Source of the DNA: Streptomyces sp. A 4/2
GTDB lineage: Bacteria > Actinomycetota > Actinomycetes > Streptomycetales > Streptomycetaceae
DNA length: 64,000 bases
Direction: 5' to 3'
Assembly: GCF_940670765.1 (NCBI RefSeq)
Contig: NZ_CALNVW010000031.1
Coordinates: forward strand, 310,001 to 374,000
The notes under the pieces were generated by a model. That model was not told the DNA's origin. It ran no database searches and saw nothing but the letters and a program-made list of their open reading frames with translations. Below, in pieces: positions 55,658-64,000 of this stretch (position 1 is the first letter of the stretch; every line of letters starts with the position of its first letter). The translations under genes and the position numbers were made by a program.

Positions 55658-56215
55658 TCAGCCGTTGCGCGGCCCCGGGAGGGCACCCGGGCGGGCTTCC
55701 TCCCGCAGGACATGGCTGTTCGCCGTCGGCTGGGGAGGCATGGACCGGGCAGCGGGAACGGTGGGCAGGCCGGGTGCGACGGGCAGGGTACGGGTCGGGG
55801 GGCCGCTCTCCACGGCAGCGGCCGGTACGGGTTGTTCCGGCTCGGCCGCCGCCGCCGCAGCAGCCGCCGCTCGCCGGGTGCCGTAACGGCGGTGCACCGC
55901 CTGTTTGGTGACCCCGAGCGCCGAGCCCACCGCGTCCCACGAGAATCCCAGCGAACGGTCGAAGTCCACCGCGGCCGTCACCAGGGTTTCGACGCTGTCC
56001 CGCAGCTCCTGGGCCAACCGGACGGTCGGTGCGGGCGCCCTGCCGTAGACGACGAAGCCCGTGGAAGGGCCCGAACGGCGCGGACGGTAGACGTTGCCCA
56101 ACTGGGCGGTGAGGGTGCGAAGCGCGTCCACCTGTCGGCGGACCCGCTCGATGTCCCGAACCAACAGATGCAGGCTGGCCCGCGCTTGGGCGTCGTGGGT
56201 TGCGTGGTCGGCCAT
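55658..56215 (-). CDS. Small helix-turn-helix protein with poly-Ala tract
   Basis: A 185-residue protein; the ATG at 56215 has GAGAGG seven bases upstream. The N-terminal ~60 residues are helical (DIERVRRQVDALRTLTAQLGN). A middle region contains an HTH-like segment, FSWDAVGSALGVTKQAVHRRYG (residues ~93-115), preceded by a helix EELRD-type stretch. Then comes a run of nine Ala and a Pro-rich tail. It may bind DNA, but no family could be named with confidence. It is convergent with priA (203 bases apart, with only weak hairpins between) and divergent from fmt. Confidence 0.78.
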   Translation of the reverse strand: MADHATHDAQARASLHLLVRDIERVRRQVDALRTLTAQLGNVYRPRRSGPSTGFVVYGRAPAPTVRLAQELRDSVETLVTAAVDFDRSLGFSWDAVGSALGVTKQAVHRRYGTRRAAAAAAAAAEPEQPVPAAAVESGPPTRTLPVAPGLPTVPAARSMPPQPTANSHVLREEARPGALPGPRNG

Positions 56216-56459
56216 GAACAAGCCTCTCGAACCGGCGTTGAAAGGGATCGGACCGCGCTGCGGCCCATGGTGTCGTGTCGGTCAATCTCTGTTTCGGTCA
56301 ATCTCTCTTGACCAACGCGCCACCTGCTGTTGTGGTCACGCTGCGGGGGCGTAGGGGCATATGCGAGGGGCGCGCGACTGTGCGTACGCCCCCTGCGTCC
56401 ACGGCCCATAGACTGGTGCGCTGCTCGTTGTCGTACGTAGTCGGTCCGAGAGGCATCCA

Positions 56460-57392
56460 GTGAAACTCGTCTTCGCAGGCACCCCCGAGGTCGCCGTACC
56501 CGCCCTGGACGCGCTGATCGCATCCGACCGGCACGAGGTGGCCGCCGTCGTCACCCGGCCCGACGCACCGGCCGGTCGCGGTCGCCGGCTGGTCGCGAGC
56601 CCGGTCGCGCAGCGCGCGGAGGAGGCCGGTATCGAGGTGCTGAAGCCGGCCAGACCGCGCGACGAGACCTTCCTCGCCAGGCTCCGTGAGATCGGCCCGG
56701 ACTGCTGCCCGGTCGTCGCCTACGGCGCGCTGCTGCCCAGGACCGCGCTCGACGTCCCGGCCCGCGGCTGGGTCAATCTGCACTTCTCGCTGCTGCCCGC
56801 CTGGCGCGGAGCGGCCCCGGTACAGCATTCGATCATCGCGGGCGACGAGGTGACCGGTGCGTCGACGTTCCTGATCGAGGAGGGGCTCGACTCGGGCCCG
56901 GTGTACGGGGTGCTCACCGAGGAAGTACGCCCCACCGACACCAGCGGCGATCTGCTCACCAGGCTCGCCTTCGCCGGGTCCGGGCTGCTCGTGGCGACCA
57001 TGGACGGCATCGAGGACGGCACCCTGCACGCCGTGCCGCAGCCCGCCGAGGGCATCTCGTCGGCGCCGAAGCTCACTGTCGAGGACGCCCAGGTGGACTG
57101 GACCGCCCCCGCCATGCGGGTGGACCGCCTGGTGCGCGGCTGCACCCCCGCGCCCGGCGCCTGGACGCTCTTCCGCGGCGAGCGGCTCAAACTGGTCGCG
57201 CTGACACCGGTCACCGACCGCACCGACCTGGCCCCCGGCGAACTGTCGGTCTCCAAGAACAGCGTGCACGTCGGCACCGGCTCGCACGCCGTCGAACTGC
57301 TCTGGGTCCAGCCCCAGGGCAAGAAGCCGATGCGCGCCGCCGACTGGGCACGCGGGGTACGGATCGCCGCGGGCGAACTGCTCGGCGACTGA
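56460..57392 (+). CDS. fmt: Methionyl-tRNA formyltransferase
   Basis: Formylates the initiator Met-tRNA using 10-formyl-tetrahydrofolate. It has 310 residues from the GTG at 56460, giving VKLVFAGTPEVAVPALDALI. The catalytic region has VNLHFSLLPAWRGAAPVQHSI with the conserved Asn and His, and the downstream Asp lies in EEGLDSGPVYG. The C-terminal OB-like domain starts at ~205. rsmB follows after 123 bases that contain a hairpin, so fmt and rsmB may be only partly co-transcribed. Confidence 0.95.
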   Translation: MKLVFAGTPEVAVPALDALIASDRHEVAAVVTRPDAPAGRGRRLVASPVAQRAEEAGIEVLKPARPRDETFLARLREIGPDCCPVVAYGALLPRTALDVPARGWVNLHFSLLPAWRGAAPVQHSIIAGDEVTGASTFLIEEGLDSGPVYGVLTEEVRPTDTSGDLLTRLAFAGSGLLVATMDGIEDGTLHAVPQPAEGISSAPKLTVEDAQVDWTAPAMRVDRLVRGCTPAPGAWTLFRGERLKLVALTPVTDRTDLAPGELSVSKNSVHVGTGSHAVELLWVQPQGKKPMRAADWARGVRIAAGELLGD

Positions 57393-57404
57393 CGCGCGGT
57401 CCGC

Positions 57405-57428
57405 GGCGGCCGGACAGCCCCGGCCGCC
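57405..57428 (+). terminator. Hairpin between fmt and rsmB
   Basis: A 9-bp perfect GC stem (GGCGGCCGG / CCGGCCGCC) with a 6-nt loop, 12 bases after the fmt stop. Confidence 0.5.
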
Positions 57429-57515
57429 GACCGCGACCGCCGGTGAGCGGTGCGGCGCCGCGGACGTACGCTGAGAGGGTTCGCCCCCTCTCACCACCAG
57501 CGGAGCACCTTTCAC

Positions 57516-58958
57516 GTGAACGACCAGCCTCGCCGCCGTCCCGCCCAGCAGTCGAAGCCGTACCGCCGCCCGCAGAAGGACCCGGTGCGGATCCTCGCCT
57601 TCGAGGCGCTGCGGGCGGTCGACGACAGGGACGCGTACGCCAACCTCGTGCTGCCGCCGCTGCTGAAGAAGGCGCGCGAGAACCCGCAGTTCGACGGGCG
57701 GGACGCGGCGCTGGCCACCGAGCTGGTGTACGGGACCCTGCGCCGTCAGGGCACCTACGACGCGATCATCTCGGCGTGCATCGACCGGCCGCTGCGCCAG
57801 GTCGATCCGCCGGTCCTCGACGTGCTGGCGCTCGGCGTGCACCAGCTGCTCGGCACCCGTATCCCCACCCACGCGGCGGTCTCCGCGAGCGTGGAGCTGG
57901 CCAGGGTGGTGCTCGGCGACGGGCGGGCCAAGTTCGTCAACGCGGTGCTGCGCAAGGTCGCGGCCGACGACCTGGACGGCTGGCTGGAGCGGGTCGCCCC
58001 GCCCTACGACAAGGACGCGGAGGAGCACCTGGCGGTGGTCCACTCGCACCCCCGCTGGATCGTCTCCGCGCTGTGGGACTCGCTGGGCGGTGGCCGCGCC
58101 GGTATCGAGGATCTCCTGGAGGCCGACAACGAGCGCCCCGAGGTGACGCTGGTCGCCAGGCCCGGCCGGTCCACCACCGACGAACTGATCGAAACGGTCG
58201 GCGCCGACTCCGCGCTGCCCGGACGCTGGTCGCCGTATGCCGTACGGCTCGCCGAGGGCGGCGAGCCCGGCGCGATCGAAGCCGTCCGCGACGGCCGGGC
58301 CGGGGTCCAGGACGAGGGCAGCCAGCTCGTTGCCACGGCGCTGGCCAACGCGCCGATCGAGGGCCGCGACGAGCGCTGGCTCGACGGGTGCGCCGGCCCC
58401 GGCGGGAAGGCCGCGCTGCTGGCCGCGCTCGCCGCCGGGCGGGGGGCGGCGCTGCTGGCCTCCGAGAAGCAGCCGCACCGGGCCCGTCTCGTCGAGCGGA
58501 CACTGGCGGGCAACCCGGGCCCGTATCAGGTCATCGCGGCCGACGGCACCCGGCCGCCGTGGCTGCCGGGCTCCTTCGACCGGGTGCTGATGGACGTGCC
58601 GTGCACCGGACTGGGCGCGCTGCGGCGCAGGCCGGAGGCGCGGTGGCGGCGGCGCCCCGCGGACCTGGAGGGGTTCGCACCCCTGCAGCGCGGACTGCTC
58701 AGGGAGGCACTGAGCGCGGTCCGGGTCGGCGGCGTCGTCGGGTACGCGACCTGTTCCCCGCACCTGGCCGAGACCCGCGTGGTCGTCGAGGACGTGCTGA
58801 AGGGGCGGGGCGGCCAGCCGGTCGAGGCCGAGTGGATCGACGTCAGGCCGCTGATGCCGGGCGTGGCCGCGGTCGGTGACGGCCCCGACGTCCAGCTGTG
58901 GCCGCATCTGCACGGCACCGACGCGATGTACCTCGCCCTGCTGCGGCGCACGGCCTGA
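57516..58958 (+). CDS. rsmB: 16S rRNA (cytosine-967 C5)-methyltransferase
   Basis: Methylates C967 of 16S rRNA (E. coli numbering) with SAM. The GTG at 57516 with GGAG ten bases upstream gives 480 residues beginning VNDQPRRRPAQQS, an Arg/Gln-rich leader. Residues ~25-150 form the NusB-like RNA-binding domain (VRILAFEALRAVDDRDAYANL). The methyltransferase domain follows, with DGCAGPGGKAALLAAL (SAM loop), motif IV DVPCTGLGALRRRPEARWRR and the nucleophile motif YATCSPHLAET. It is followed by a perfect palindrome and then rpe. Confidence 0.94.
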   Translation: MNDQPRRRPAQQSKPYRRPQKDPVRILAFEALRAVDDRDAYANLVLPPLLKKARENPQFDGRDAALATELVYGTLRRQGTYDAIISACIDRPLRQVDPPVLDVLALGVHQLLGTRIPTHAAVSASVELARVVLGDGRAKFVNAVLRKVAADDLDGWLERVAPPYDKDAEEHLAVVHSHPRWIVSALWDSLGGGRAGIEDLLEADNERPEVTLVARPGRSTTDELIETVGADSALPGRWSPYAVRLAEGGEPGAIEAVRDGRAGVQDEGSQLVATALANAPIEGRDERWLDGCAGPGGKAALLAALAAGRGAALLASEKQPHRARLVERTLAGNPGPYQVIAADGTRPPWLPGSFDRVLMDVPCTGLGALRRRPEARWRRRPADLEGFAPLQRGLLREALSAVRVGGVVGYATCSPHLAETRVVVEDVLKGRGGQPVEAEWIDVRPLMPGVAAVGDGPDVQLWPHLHGTDAMYLALLRRTA

Positions 58959-58968
58959 CGCTCCGCAC

Positions 58969-58992
58969 GGTCGCGGGGCGCGCCCCGCGACC
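58969..58992 (+). terminator. Palindromic hairpin downstream of rsmB
   Basis: A perfect 24-base palindrome made of GGTCGCGGGGCG and CGCCCCGCGACC, ten bases after the rsmB stop; as RNA it would form a short-loop hairpin. Confidence 0.65.
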
Positions 58993-59091
58993 TCCGTCGC
59001 ATGCGAGGATTGCGCGGAGTGTACGGATACCCGTACCCCTTCGGTCCGTACCGTGGCAGGCAACTGCGCCGGGGCATGGCAGGCTTGGGGC

Positions 59092-59778
59092 ATGGCCGTG
59101 CAGATCAACCCCAGCATCCTGTCCGCCGACTTCTCCCGCCTCGCGGAGGAGGCGAAGGCCGTCGAAGGTGCCGACTGGCTCCACGTCGACGTGATGGACA
59201 ACCACTTCGTACCCAATCTGACGCTCGGCGTCCCGGTGGTGGAAGCGCTCAGCAGGGCGACGGACACCCCGCTGGACTGTCATCTGATGATCGAGGACGC
59301 GGACCGCTGGGCCCCGCAGTACGTCGAGGCGGGCGCGGGCTCCGTCACCTTCCACGCGGAGGCGGCGGCGGCCCCCGTACGGCTGGCACGGGAGATCAGG
59401 GCCAAGGGGGCCCGCGCGTCGATGGCGCTGAAGCCCGCGACGCCGATCGAGCCGTACGAGGACCTGCTCCCCGAGCTGGACATGCTGCTGATCATGACCG
59501 TGGAGCCGGGCTTCGGCGGCCAGTCCTTCCTGGACATCATGCTGCCGAAGATCCGCCGCACCCGTGAGCTGATCTCCAAGCACGGCCTCGAACTCTGGCT
59601 CCAGGTCGACGGCGGGGTCTCGGCGTCGACGATCGAGCGGTGCGCGGAGGCCGGCGCGGACGTCTTCGTCGCGGGCTCCGCCGTGTACGGCGCGGACGAC
59701 CCGGCGGCGGCCGTCCGCATGCTCCGGCACCAGGCGCAGGAGACGACCGCCGCGGCGGCCTGGTCCTGCGGCCATTGA
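59092..59778 (+). CDS. rpe: Ribulose-phosphate 3-epimerase
   Basis: Interconverts ribulose 5-phosphate and xylulose 5-phosphate in the pentose phosphate pathway. It has 228 residues from the ATG at 59092. TIM-barrel signatures are INPSILSADFSRLAEE, HVDVMDNHFVPNLTLG with the metal-binding His and Asp, DCHLMIEDADRW, MTVEPGFGGQSFLDIMLPKI and LQVDGGVSASTI, followed by phosphate-binding GSAVYG. The last ~15 residues are an Ala/Thr-rich addition. The sequence GGGGCATGGC occurs twice around the start; the first copy is out of frame. Confidence 0.95.
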   Translation: MAVQINPSILSADFSRLAEEAKAVEGADWLHVDVMDNHFVPNLTLGVPVVEALSRATDTPLDCHLMIEDADRWAPQYVEAGAGSVTFHAEAAAAPVRLAREIRAKGARASMALKPATPIEPYEDLLPELDMLLIMTVEPGFGGQSFLDIMLPKIRRTRELISKHGLELWLQVDGGVSASTIERCAEAGADVFVAGSAVYGADDPAAAVRMLRHQAQETTAAAAWSCGH

Positions 59779-59796
59779 GCCACCAGGAGATGAACG

Positions 59797-59812
59797 CGGC
59801 CCTTCGGGGCCG
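59797..59812 (+). terminator. Short UUCG hairpin downstream of rpe
   Basis: CGGCCC-TTCG-GGGCCG, a 6-bp stem with an ultra-stable UUCG tetraloop, 18 bases after the rpe stop. It could end the transcript or act as an mRNA 3' stabiliser. Confidence 0.45.
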
Positions 59813-59877
59813 ATCAAGATGTGCCCGGTCTGACAGGATGGCGGATTCGGGGAGTGAACAGCAGTGAGGAGATCGCG

Positions 59878-60903
59878 GTGTCTGCTATGTCGGCGGGTCG
59901 ATCAGCCCTGCGGATGGGACCCGCGGAGCTGGTGCAAGCGGCGGCCATGGCCCGTCGTTTCTACCTGGAGGGAAAGTCCAAGATCCAGATCGCGGAGGAG
60001 TTCGGCGTCAGCCGCTTCAAGGTCGCGCGGGTCCTGGAAACGGCGCTGGAGCGTGATCTCGTACGGATCGAGATCCGGGTCCCCGCCGAGCTCGACGCGG
60101 AGCGCTCGGACGCCTTGCGGGCGCGGTACGGACTGCGGCACGCCGTGGTCGTCGAGTCCCCCGCGGACGCGGCGGACGACGCACCCGACCCCGAGAACCT
60201 CGGCGAGGTGGCGGCCGACCTGCTCGGCGAACTGGTGACCGAGGGCGATGTGCTGGGCCTGGCCTGGGGCCGGTCCACGATTCACATGGCGGCGGCGCTG
60301 GACGCCCTCCCGCCGTGCACGGTCGTCCAGCTCACCGGTGTGTACGACGCGGGGACCGCCGAGCGCGGCTCGGTCGAGGCCGTACGGCGTGCCGCCCAGG
60401 TGTCCGGCGGCGAGGCCCATCCCATCTACGCCCCGATGCTGCTGCCCGACCCGGCCACCGCCGCCGCGCTGCGCAACCAGACCGGGATCGCCCGTGCCTT
60501 CGAGTACTTCGACAAGGTGACGGTGGCCGCGGTGTCCATCGGCTCCTGGGAGCCGGGCATCTCCACCGTCCACGACATGCTCAGCGACGCGGAGCGGGCG
60601 CACTACGCCTCGCTCGGTGTGGCCGCCGAGATGTCCGCGCACCTCTTCGACGCCCAGGGGCGGCGGGTCGGCCGCGATCTGGGCGAGCGGTGCATCACCG
60701 TCGAGGCCGACCGGCTGCGCCGTATCCCCGAGGTCGTGGCCATCGCGGGCGGCCAGCGCAAGGCGGCGGCGATCGGAGCGGTCCTGAAGTCCGGTCTGGT
60801 CACCAGCCTGGTCACCGACACCGCGGCGGCCGACTTCCTGCTCACCGAGACCGGGCCGGGGCCGCGCCCCGCGCTGGAGCGTGCCGACCCCGACGGGGTC
60901 TGA
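59878..60903 (+). CDS. SorC/DeoR-type sugar-binding transcriptional regulator
   Basis: A 341-residue regulator. The GTG at 59878 has GAGGAG six bases upstream; ATG 59887 and GTG 59854 are alternatives. The helix-turn-helix lies at ~20-60: AAMARRFYLEGKSKIQIAEEFGVSRFKVARVLETA. The large C-terminal sugar-phosphate isomerase-like domain carries LGLAWGRSTIHMAAAL, which is the phosphate-site pattern, YDAGTAERG, ISTVHDMLSDAERA and IAGGQRKAAAIGAVLKSGLVTSLVTDTAAADFLL. An effector of the phospho-sugar type is expected. Being next to rpe makes a pentose phosphate signal plausible but unproven. Confidence 0.9.
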   Translation: MSAMSAGRSALRMGPAELVQAAAMARRFYLEGKSKIQIAEEFGVSRFKVARVLETALERDLVRIEIRVPAELDAERSDALRARYGLRHAVVVESPADAADDAPDPENLGEVAADLLGELVTEGDVLGLAWGRSTIHMAAALDALPPCTVVQLTGVYDAGTAERGSVEAVRRAAQVSGGEAHPIYAPMLLPDPATAAALRNQTGIARAFEYFDKVTVAAVSIGSWEPGISTVHDMLSDAERAHYASLGVAAEMSAHLFDAQGRRVGRDLGERCITVEADRLRRIPEVVAIAGGQRKAAAIGAVLKSGLVTSLVTDTAAADFLLTETGPGPRPALERADPDGV

Positions 60904-60924
60904 CGCCGGGTCCCGAGCCGGCAA

Positions 60925-60950
60925 CCGGCCCCGGAATGCGCCGGGGCCGG
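60925..60950. terminator. Terminator between the SorC gene and the photolyase gene
   Basis: A 10-bp stem (CCGGCCCCGG / CCGGGGCCGG) with a 6-nt loop between convergent stop codons; it begins 21 bases after the SorC-type stop and ends two bases before the photolyase stop. Confidence 0.65.
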
Positions 60951-60952
60951 CC

Positions 60953-62317
60953 TCAGCCCAGGTCACGGGCCCGCTTGAAGCGGGCCAGGCCCTCGGAGAG
61001 TTCGAGCAGCGGCGGGGGATAGGCGCCGGCGGCGCCGCGGTGCTTCCACGGTTCGTGTACGGAGGCGCCTTCGAGCCCGTCGAGTTCGGGCACCCAGCGG
61101 CGGACGTAACCGCCGTCCGGGTCGTACCGCTTGCCCTGGGCGACCGGGTTGAACACCCGGTTCGGCCGGCTGTCCGTGCCCGTCCCCGCCACCCACTGCC
61201 AGTTGAGCTGGTTGTCGGCGATGTCCCCGTCCACCAGCAGCTCCAGGAAGTGCCGGGCGCCGACCCGCCAGTCCACGTACAGCGTCTTGGTGAGGAAGCT
61301 CGCCGTCAGCAGCCGCCCCCGGTTGTGCATCCAGCCCTGGTGGCGCAGCTGGCGCATGGCGGCATCGACCACCGGATATCCGGTACGGCCCTCCCGCCAG
61401 GCCGTGATCTCCTCCTCGACCGGGCCCCCGGACCGCCAGCGGTCGTGCCGGGTCCGGTAGTCGGCGTCGGCCGACTCCGGCCGGGCGGCCAGCACCTGGT
61501 GGTGGAAGTCCCGCCAGCACAGCTGCCTGACGAACGCCTCCGGGCCGGCCCCGCCCTGCCGGGCAGCCGACCGCACCAGCTCGACGGGGGAGAGGGTGCC
61601 GAAGTGCAGATGCGGCGAGAGCCTGGACGTCGCATCGCCGGACAGGTCGTCGTGACCGGCCGCGTAACCGGCGAGCCCACCGCGCCGCCAGGCCGACCAC
61701 TGTGTGCGGGCCGCCGTTTCGCCGCCCCTTGCGAGCCCCGCGGAAATCCCGGTCAGGTCCTTACGGGACGGCAGCCGCTCCGAGCCGACGCCGTCCGGAA
61801 CCCGCACCACCCGGGGCGCGCCCCGGACACTGCGCAGCCGCTCCTGAGACCAGCGCCTGAAGTACGGGGTGAACACCGCGAAGTGGTCCGACGCGGCCGG
61901 GGTGACCGCGCCGGGCGGCACGGCGGTGATCACCGCGTCGTGCACCCGCAGGCGGCGTCCGTCGGCCTCCAGCGCCGCCCGCAGCCGGTCCTCACGGCGC
62001 CAGGCGTACGCACTGACCCCCGCCGCCAGGTGCACCTCGGCGGCGCCGCTCTCCGCGGCGGCCCGGCACACCTGGTCGACCACGCCACCCGACCGTACGA
62101 CGAGACGGCCGCCGCGCTCCCGCAGCCCCGCGTCGAGATCCGCGAGGCAGTCAGCGAGGAACGCCCGCCGGTTGGGGGCGGCGAACCCGGCGGACTCGAT
62201 GCCCGCGTCGAGGACGAACAGCGGCACCACCTCGTCCGCCGACGCGAGGGCGGCGAGCAGCGACGGATTGTCGTGCAGCCGCAGGTCGGACGTGAACAGG
62301 ACGACCGACACGGTCAT
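60953..62317 (-). CDS. phrB: Deoxyribodipyrimidine photolyase (class I CPD photolyase)
   Basis: Blue-light enzyme that splits cyclobutane pyrimidine dimers. It has 454 residues from the ATG at 62317 with AGGAG nine bases upstream. The N-terminal alpha/beta antenna domain begins VVLFTSDLRLHDNPSLL. The C-terminal helical FAD domain has SRLSPHLHFGTLSP, WRDFHHQVL, GYPVVDAAMRQLRHQGWMHNRGR and NWQWVAGTGTDSRPNRVFNPVAQGKRYDPDGGYVRRW, with the Trp electron chain and DNA-binding residues. The antenna cofactor is probably 8-HDF, as in S. griseus photolyase, by analogy. It is 42 bases downstream of the SDR gene in the same operon. Confidence 0.93.
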   Translation of the reverse strand: MTVSVVLFTSDLRLHDNPSLLAALASADEVVPLFVLDAGIESAGFAAPNRRAFLADCLADLDAGLRERGGRLVVRSGGVVDQVCRAAAESGAAEVHLAAGVSAYAWRREDRLRAALEADGRRLRVHDAVITAVPPGAVTPAASDHFAVFTPYFRRWSQERLRSVRGAPRVVRVPDGVGSERLPSRKDLTGISAGLARGGETAARTQWSAWRRGGLAGYAAGHDDLSGDATSRLSPHLHFGTLSPVELVRSAARQGGAGPEAFVRQLCWRDFHHQVLAARPESADADYRTRHDRWRSGGPVEEEITAWREGRTGYPVVDAAMRQLRHQGWMHNRGRLLTASFLTKTLYVDWRVGARHFLELLVDGDIADNQLNWQWVAGTGTDSRPNRVFNPVAQGKRYDPDGGYVRRWVPELDGLEGASVHEPWKHRGAAGAYPPPLLELSEGLARFKRARDLG

Positions 62318-62359
62318 GGCACCACTCCTGGTAGGGGGACGGGCGGGCTGGGACTCACG

Positions 62360-63886
62360 TCAACGGGCCCCGGCGGCCGACTGCTTGAGGGCGGACCGGC
62401 TCTCGGCCGCCCTCGCGATATTGCGCGCCATCCCGCCGAACACGACGGCGTGGAACGGCGAGACACTCCACCAGTACGCGTGTCCGAGCAGCCCGCGCGG
62501 GTGGAAGAGGGCGCGCTGCCGGTAGCGGGTGCGCCCCCGGTCGTCCTGCTCGGCGTACATCTCCAGCCACGCCAGGCCCGGCAGCCGCATCTCGGCCCGC
62601 AGCCGCAGCAGCCGCCCCGGCTCGATCTCCTCGACCCGCCAGAAGTCCAGCGAATCCCCGACCCTGAGCCGTTCCGCGTCCCGTCTGCCACGGCGCAGGC
62701 CGACCCCGCCGACCAGCCGGTCCAGCCAGCCGCGCACGGCCCAGGCGAGGGGGAAGGAGTACCAGCCGTGGTCCCCGCCCACCCCTTCGACGACCCGCCA
62801 CAGGGCGTCCGGCGAGGCGTTCACGGTGATGTCACGGCGGTCGGTGTAGAGGCTGCCGCCCGCCCAGTCGGGGTCCGTGGGGAGCGGGTCGCTGGGCGCA
62901 CCCGGCAGCGAGGCCGACGACCAGCGGGTGGTGACCTCGGCCTGCTTGATCCGCTGGAGAGCGAGCACGAGCGCCTCACGGAGGGTGAACGGCTGCCCGG
63001 GGCCGTCCGGCACGTACCGCGCGATGTCGTGTTCGCGGCACACGACCTCGTAGCGCAGTGATTCCGCGAGCGGCCGGGCGATCGCGGCCGGGACCGGGGT
63101 GACCAGGCCGATCCAGTGGCTGGAGAGGCGCGGCGAAAGCATCGGCACGGGCAGGATGAGCCGGTGCGGCAGTCCCGCGACCGCCGCGAACTGCCGCATC
63201 ATGCCCTCGTAGGTGATGACGTCGGGGCCGCCGACGTCGAAGCAGCGGTGCACCTCCTCGGGCATCCGCGCGCTGCCGACGAGGTACCGCAGCACGTCCC
63301 GGACGGCGATCGGCTGGATCCTCGTCCGCACCCAGCTCGGGGTGACCATCACCGGCAGCCGCTCGGTGAGATAGCGCAGCATCTCGAAGGACGCGGACCC
63401 GGAACCGATGATGACCGCGGCGCGGAGCACAGTGGTCGGCACCCCGGAACCGAGCAGGATACGGGCGACCTCGGCGCGCGAGCGCAGGTGCGGGGACAGC
63501 TCCCGCTCTGGGACGTCGGCCGGTGCGAGGCCTCCCAGGTAGACGATGCGCCGGACGCCCGCCGCCCTGGCCTGCTCGGCGAAGATCCGGGCCGCCCTGC
63601 GGTCCGTCTCCTCGAAGCCGGAACCGGTACCCAGCGCGTGCACCAGGTAGTACGCCACATCGATGTCCCGCATCGCCGCGGCCACCGATTCCGGATCCGT
63701 GACGTCGCCCCGTACGACCTCCGCCCGGCCGGCCCAGGGATGGTCGCGCAGCTTCACCGGCGACCGGACCAGACAGCGCACCCGGTGCCCGGCATCGAGC
63801 AGGGCGGGAGCCAGCCGCCCCCCGATGTAACCGGTCGCGCCGGTCACCAGACAGTGCGGTGCGGGCGTCGCTTCACTGTCACTCAT
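62360..63886 (-). CDS. NAD(P)-binding SDR protein with DUF2867 C-terminal domain
   Basis: A 508-residue two-part protein. The ATG at 63886 has GGAGGATTCC directly upstream. Residues 1 to ~320 are an atypical short-chain dehydrogenase: the nucleotide loop CLVTGATGYIGGRLAPALL, VRGDVTDPESV, the YYLVHALGTGSGFEETDRRAA segment and IVYLGGLAP. The usual YxxxK pair is not evident, so it may be a binding or epimerase-like member. Residues ~330-500 form a DUF2867 domain (VNASPDALWRVVEGVGGDHGWYSFPLAWAVRGWLDRLVGG), related to START-like folds. Co-transcription with photolyase suggests a light or UV stress unit. 63887-64000 upstream holds only the promoter side. Confidence 0.88.
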   Translation of the reverse strand: MSDSEATPAPHCLVTGATGYIGGRLAPALLDAGHRVRCLVRSPVKLRDHPWAGRAEVVRGDVTDPESVAAAMRDIDVAYYLVHALGTGSGFEETDRRAARIFAEQARAAGVRRIVYLGGLAPADVPERELSPHLRSRAEVARILLGSGVPTTVLRAAVIIGSGSASFEMLRYLTERLPVMVTPSWVRTRIQPIAVRDVLRYLVGSARMPEEVHRCFDVGGPDVITYEGMMRQFAAVAGLPHRLILPVPMLSPRLSSHWIGLVTPVPAAIARPLAESLRYEVVCREHDIARYVPDGPGQPFTLREALVLALQRIKQAEVTTRWSSASLPGAPSDPLPTDPDWAGGSLYTDRRDITVNASPDALWRVVEGVGGDHGWYSFPLAWAVRGWLDRLVGGVGLRRGRRDAERLRVGDSLDFWRVEEIEPGRLLRLRAEMRLPGLAWLEMYAEQDDRGRTRYRQRALFHPRGLLGHAYWWSVSPFHAVVFGGMARNIARAAESRSALKQSAAGAR

Positions 63887-64000
63887 GGAATCCTCCGGAT
63901 GACGGGGGTTCGTACCGATCGCTGTCCGCGCCATCCTTCCCGCCGTCGGGCCGTGAACCGGGGACGCGGCGCCGGACGGATCCGCGGCCCGGCGCCTTGG

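Noticed and set aside
56298..59267. A 989-codon minus-strand frame across fmt, rsmB and rpe
   Set aside because: It spans three well-supported plus-strand genes and their gaps; Pro/Arg/Gly-rich antisense translation with no domain.

Overview
The window is a GC-rich actinobacterial chromosome segment that reads as Streptomyces. The evidence is BldD with an intact c-di-GMP signature, the Streptomyces integration host factor sIHF, a PriA lacking helicase motifs, frequent GTG and TTG starts, strong G/C preference at third codon positions, and a gene order that, from memory, follows the Streptomyces coelicolor secD-to-rpe neighbourhood. About 50 genes fill the 64 kb. There are no rRNA or tRNA genes, no CRISPR array, and no recognisable insertion sequence or prophage.

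Layout. 1-6300: secretion (secD 3' part, secF), adenine salvage (apt), the (p)ppGpp enzyme relA, and a MarR regulator. 6465-14085: a DUF349 protein, a membrane-anchored cyclophilin, an MBL-fold hydrolase, hisS, a VKOR-family membrane protein, rarA and rpsD. rpsD has a probable promoter overlapping an iron-box-like palindrome. 14073-20281: an orphan STAND-type NTPase regulator that overlaps rpsD tail to tail, two small membrane or envelope proteins, alaS and ruvX. 20382-26930: mltG and the shikimate genes aroE, aroC, aroK-aroB (one uninterrupted reading frame) and aroQ. 27033-30064: a P-loop protein, an M24-fold protein with altered metal ligands, efp and nusB. 30155-32242: a PLP decarboxylase convergent with bldD.

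32460-44176: a long pyrimidine operon, pyrR-pyrB-pyrC-(PH-like membrane protein)-carA-carB-pyrD-pyrF. It is headed by an mRNA hairpin that resembles a PyrR site and covers the pyrR ribosome binding site. sIHF, gmk and rpoZ follow. 44278-46951: coaBC and metK. 47076-53240: an accessory block for 5-oxoproline, with pxpABC on the minus strand and a GntR/FadR regulator, DUF969, DUF979 and DUF2891 genes on the plus strand. A shared 11-bp operator-like palindrome lies in both promoter regions. 53313-59778: priA, a small HTH protein, fmt, rsmB and rpe. 59878-63886: a SorC-type regulator, then a photolyase and an SDR/DUF2867 protein in one minus-strand operon.

Most of the region is housekeeping: stringent response, translation, aromatic amino acid precursors, pyrimidines, SAM and CoA. 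Several nodes link growth to development (RelA, BldD, sIHF). The points most worth following up are the iron-box-like site at rpsD, the aroK-aroB fusion, the 5-oxoproline block with its shared operator, the probable M24 pseudoenzyme beside efp, and the PyrR leader and BldD box in the bldD/pyrR intergenic region.
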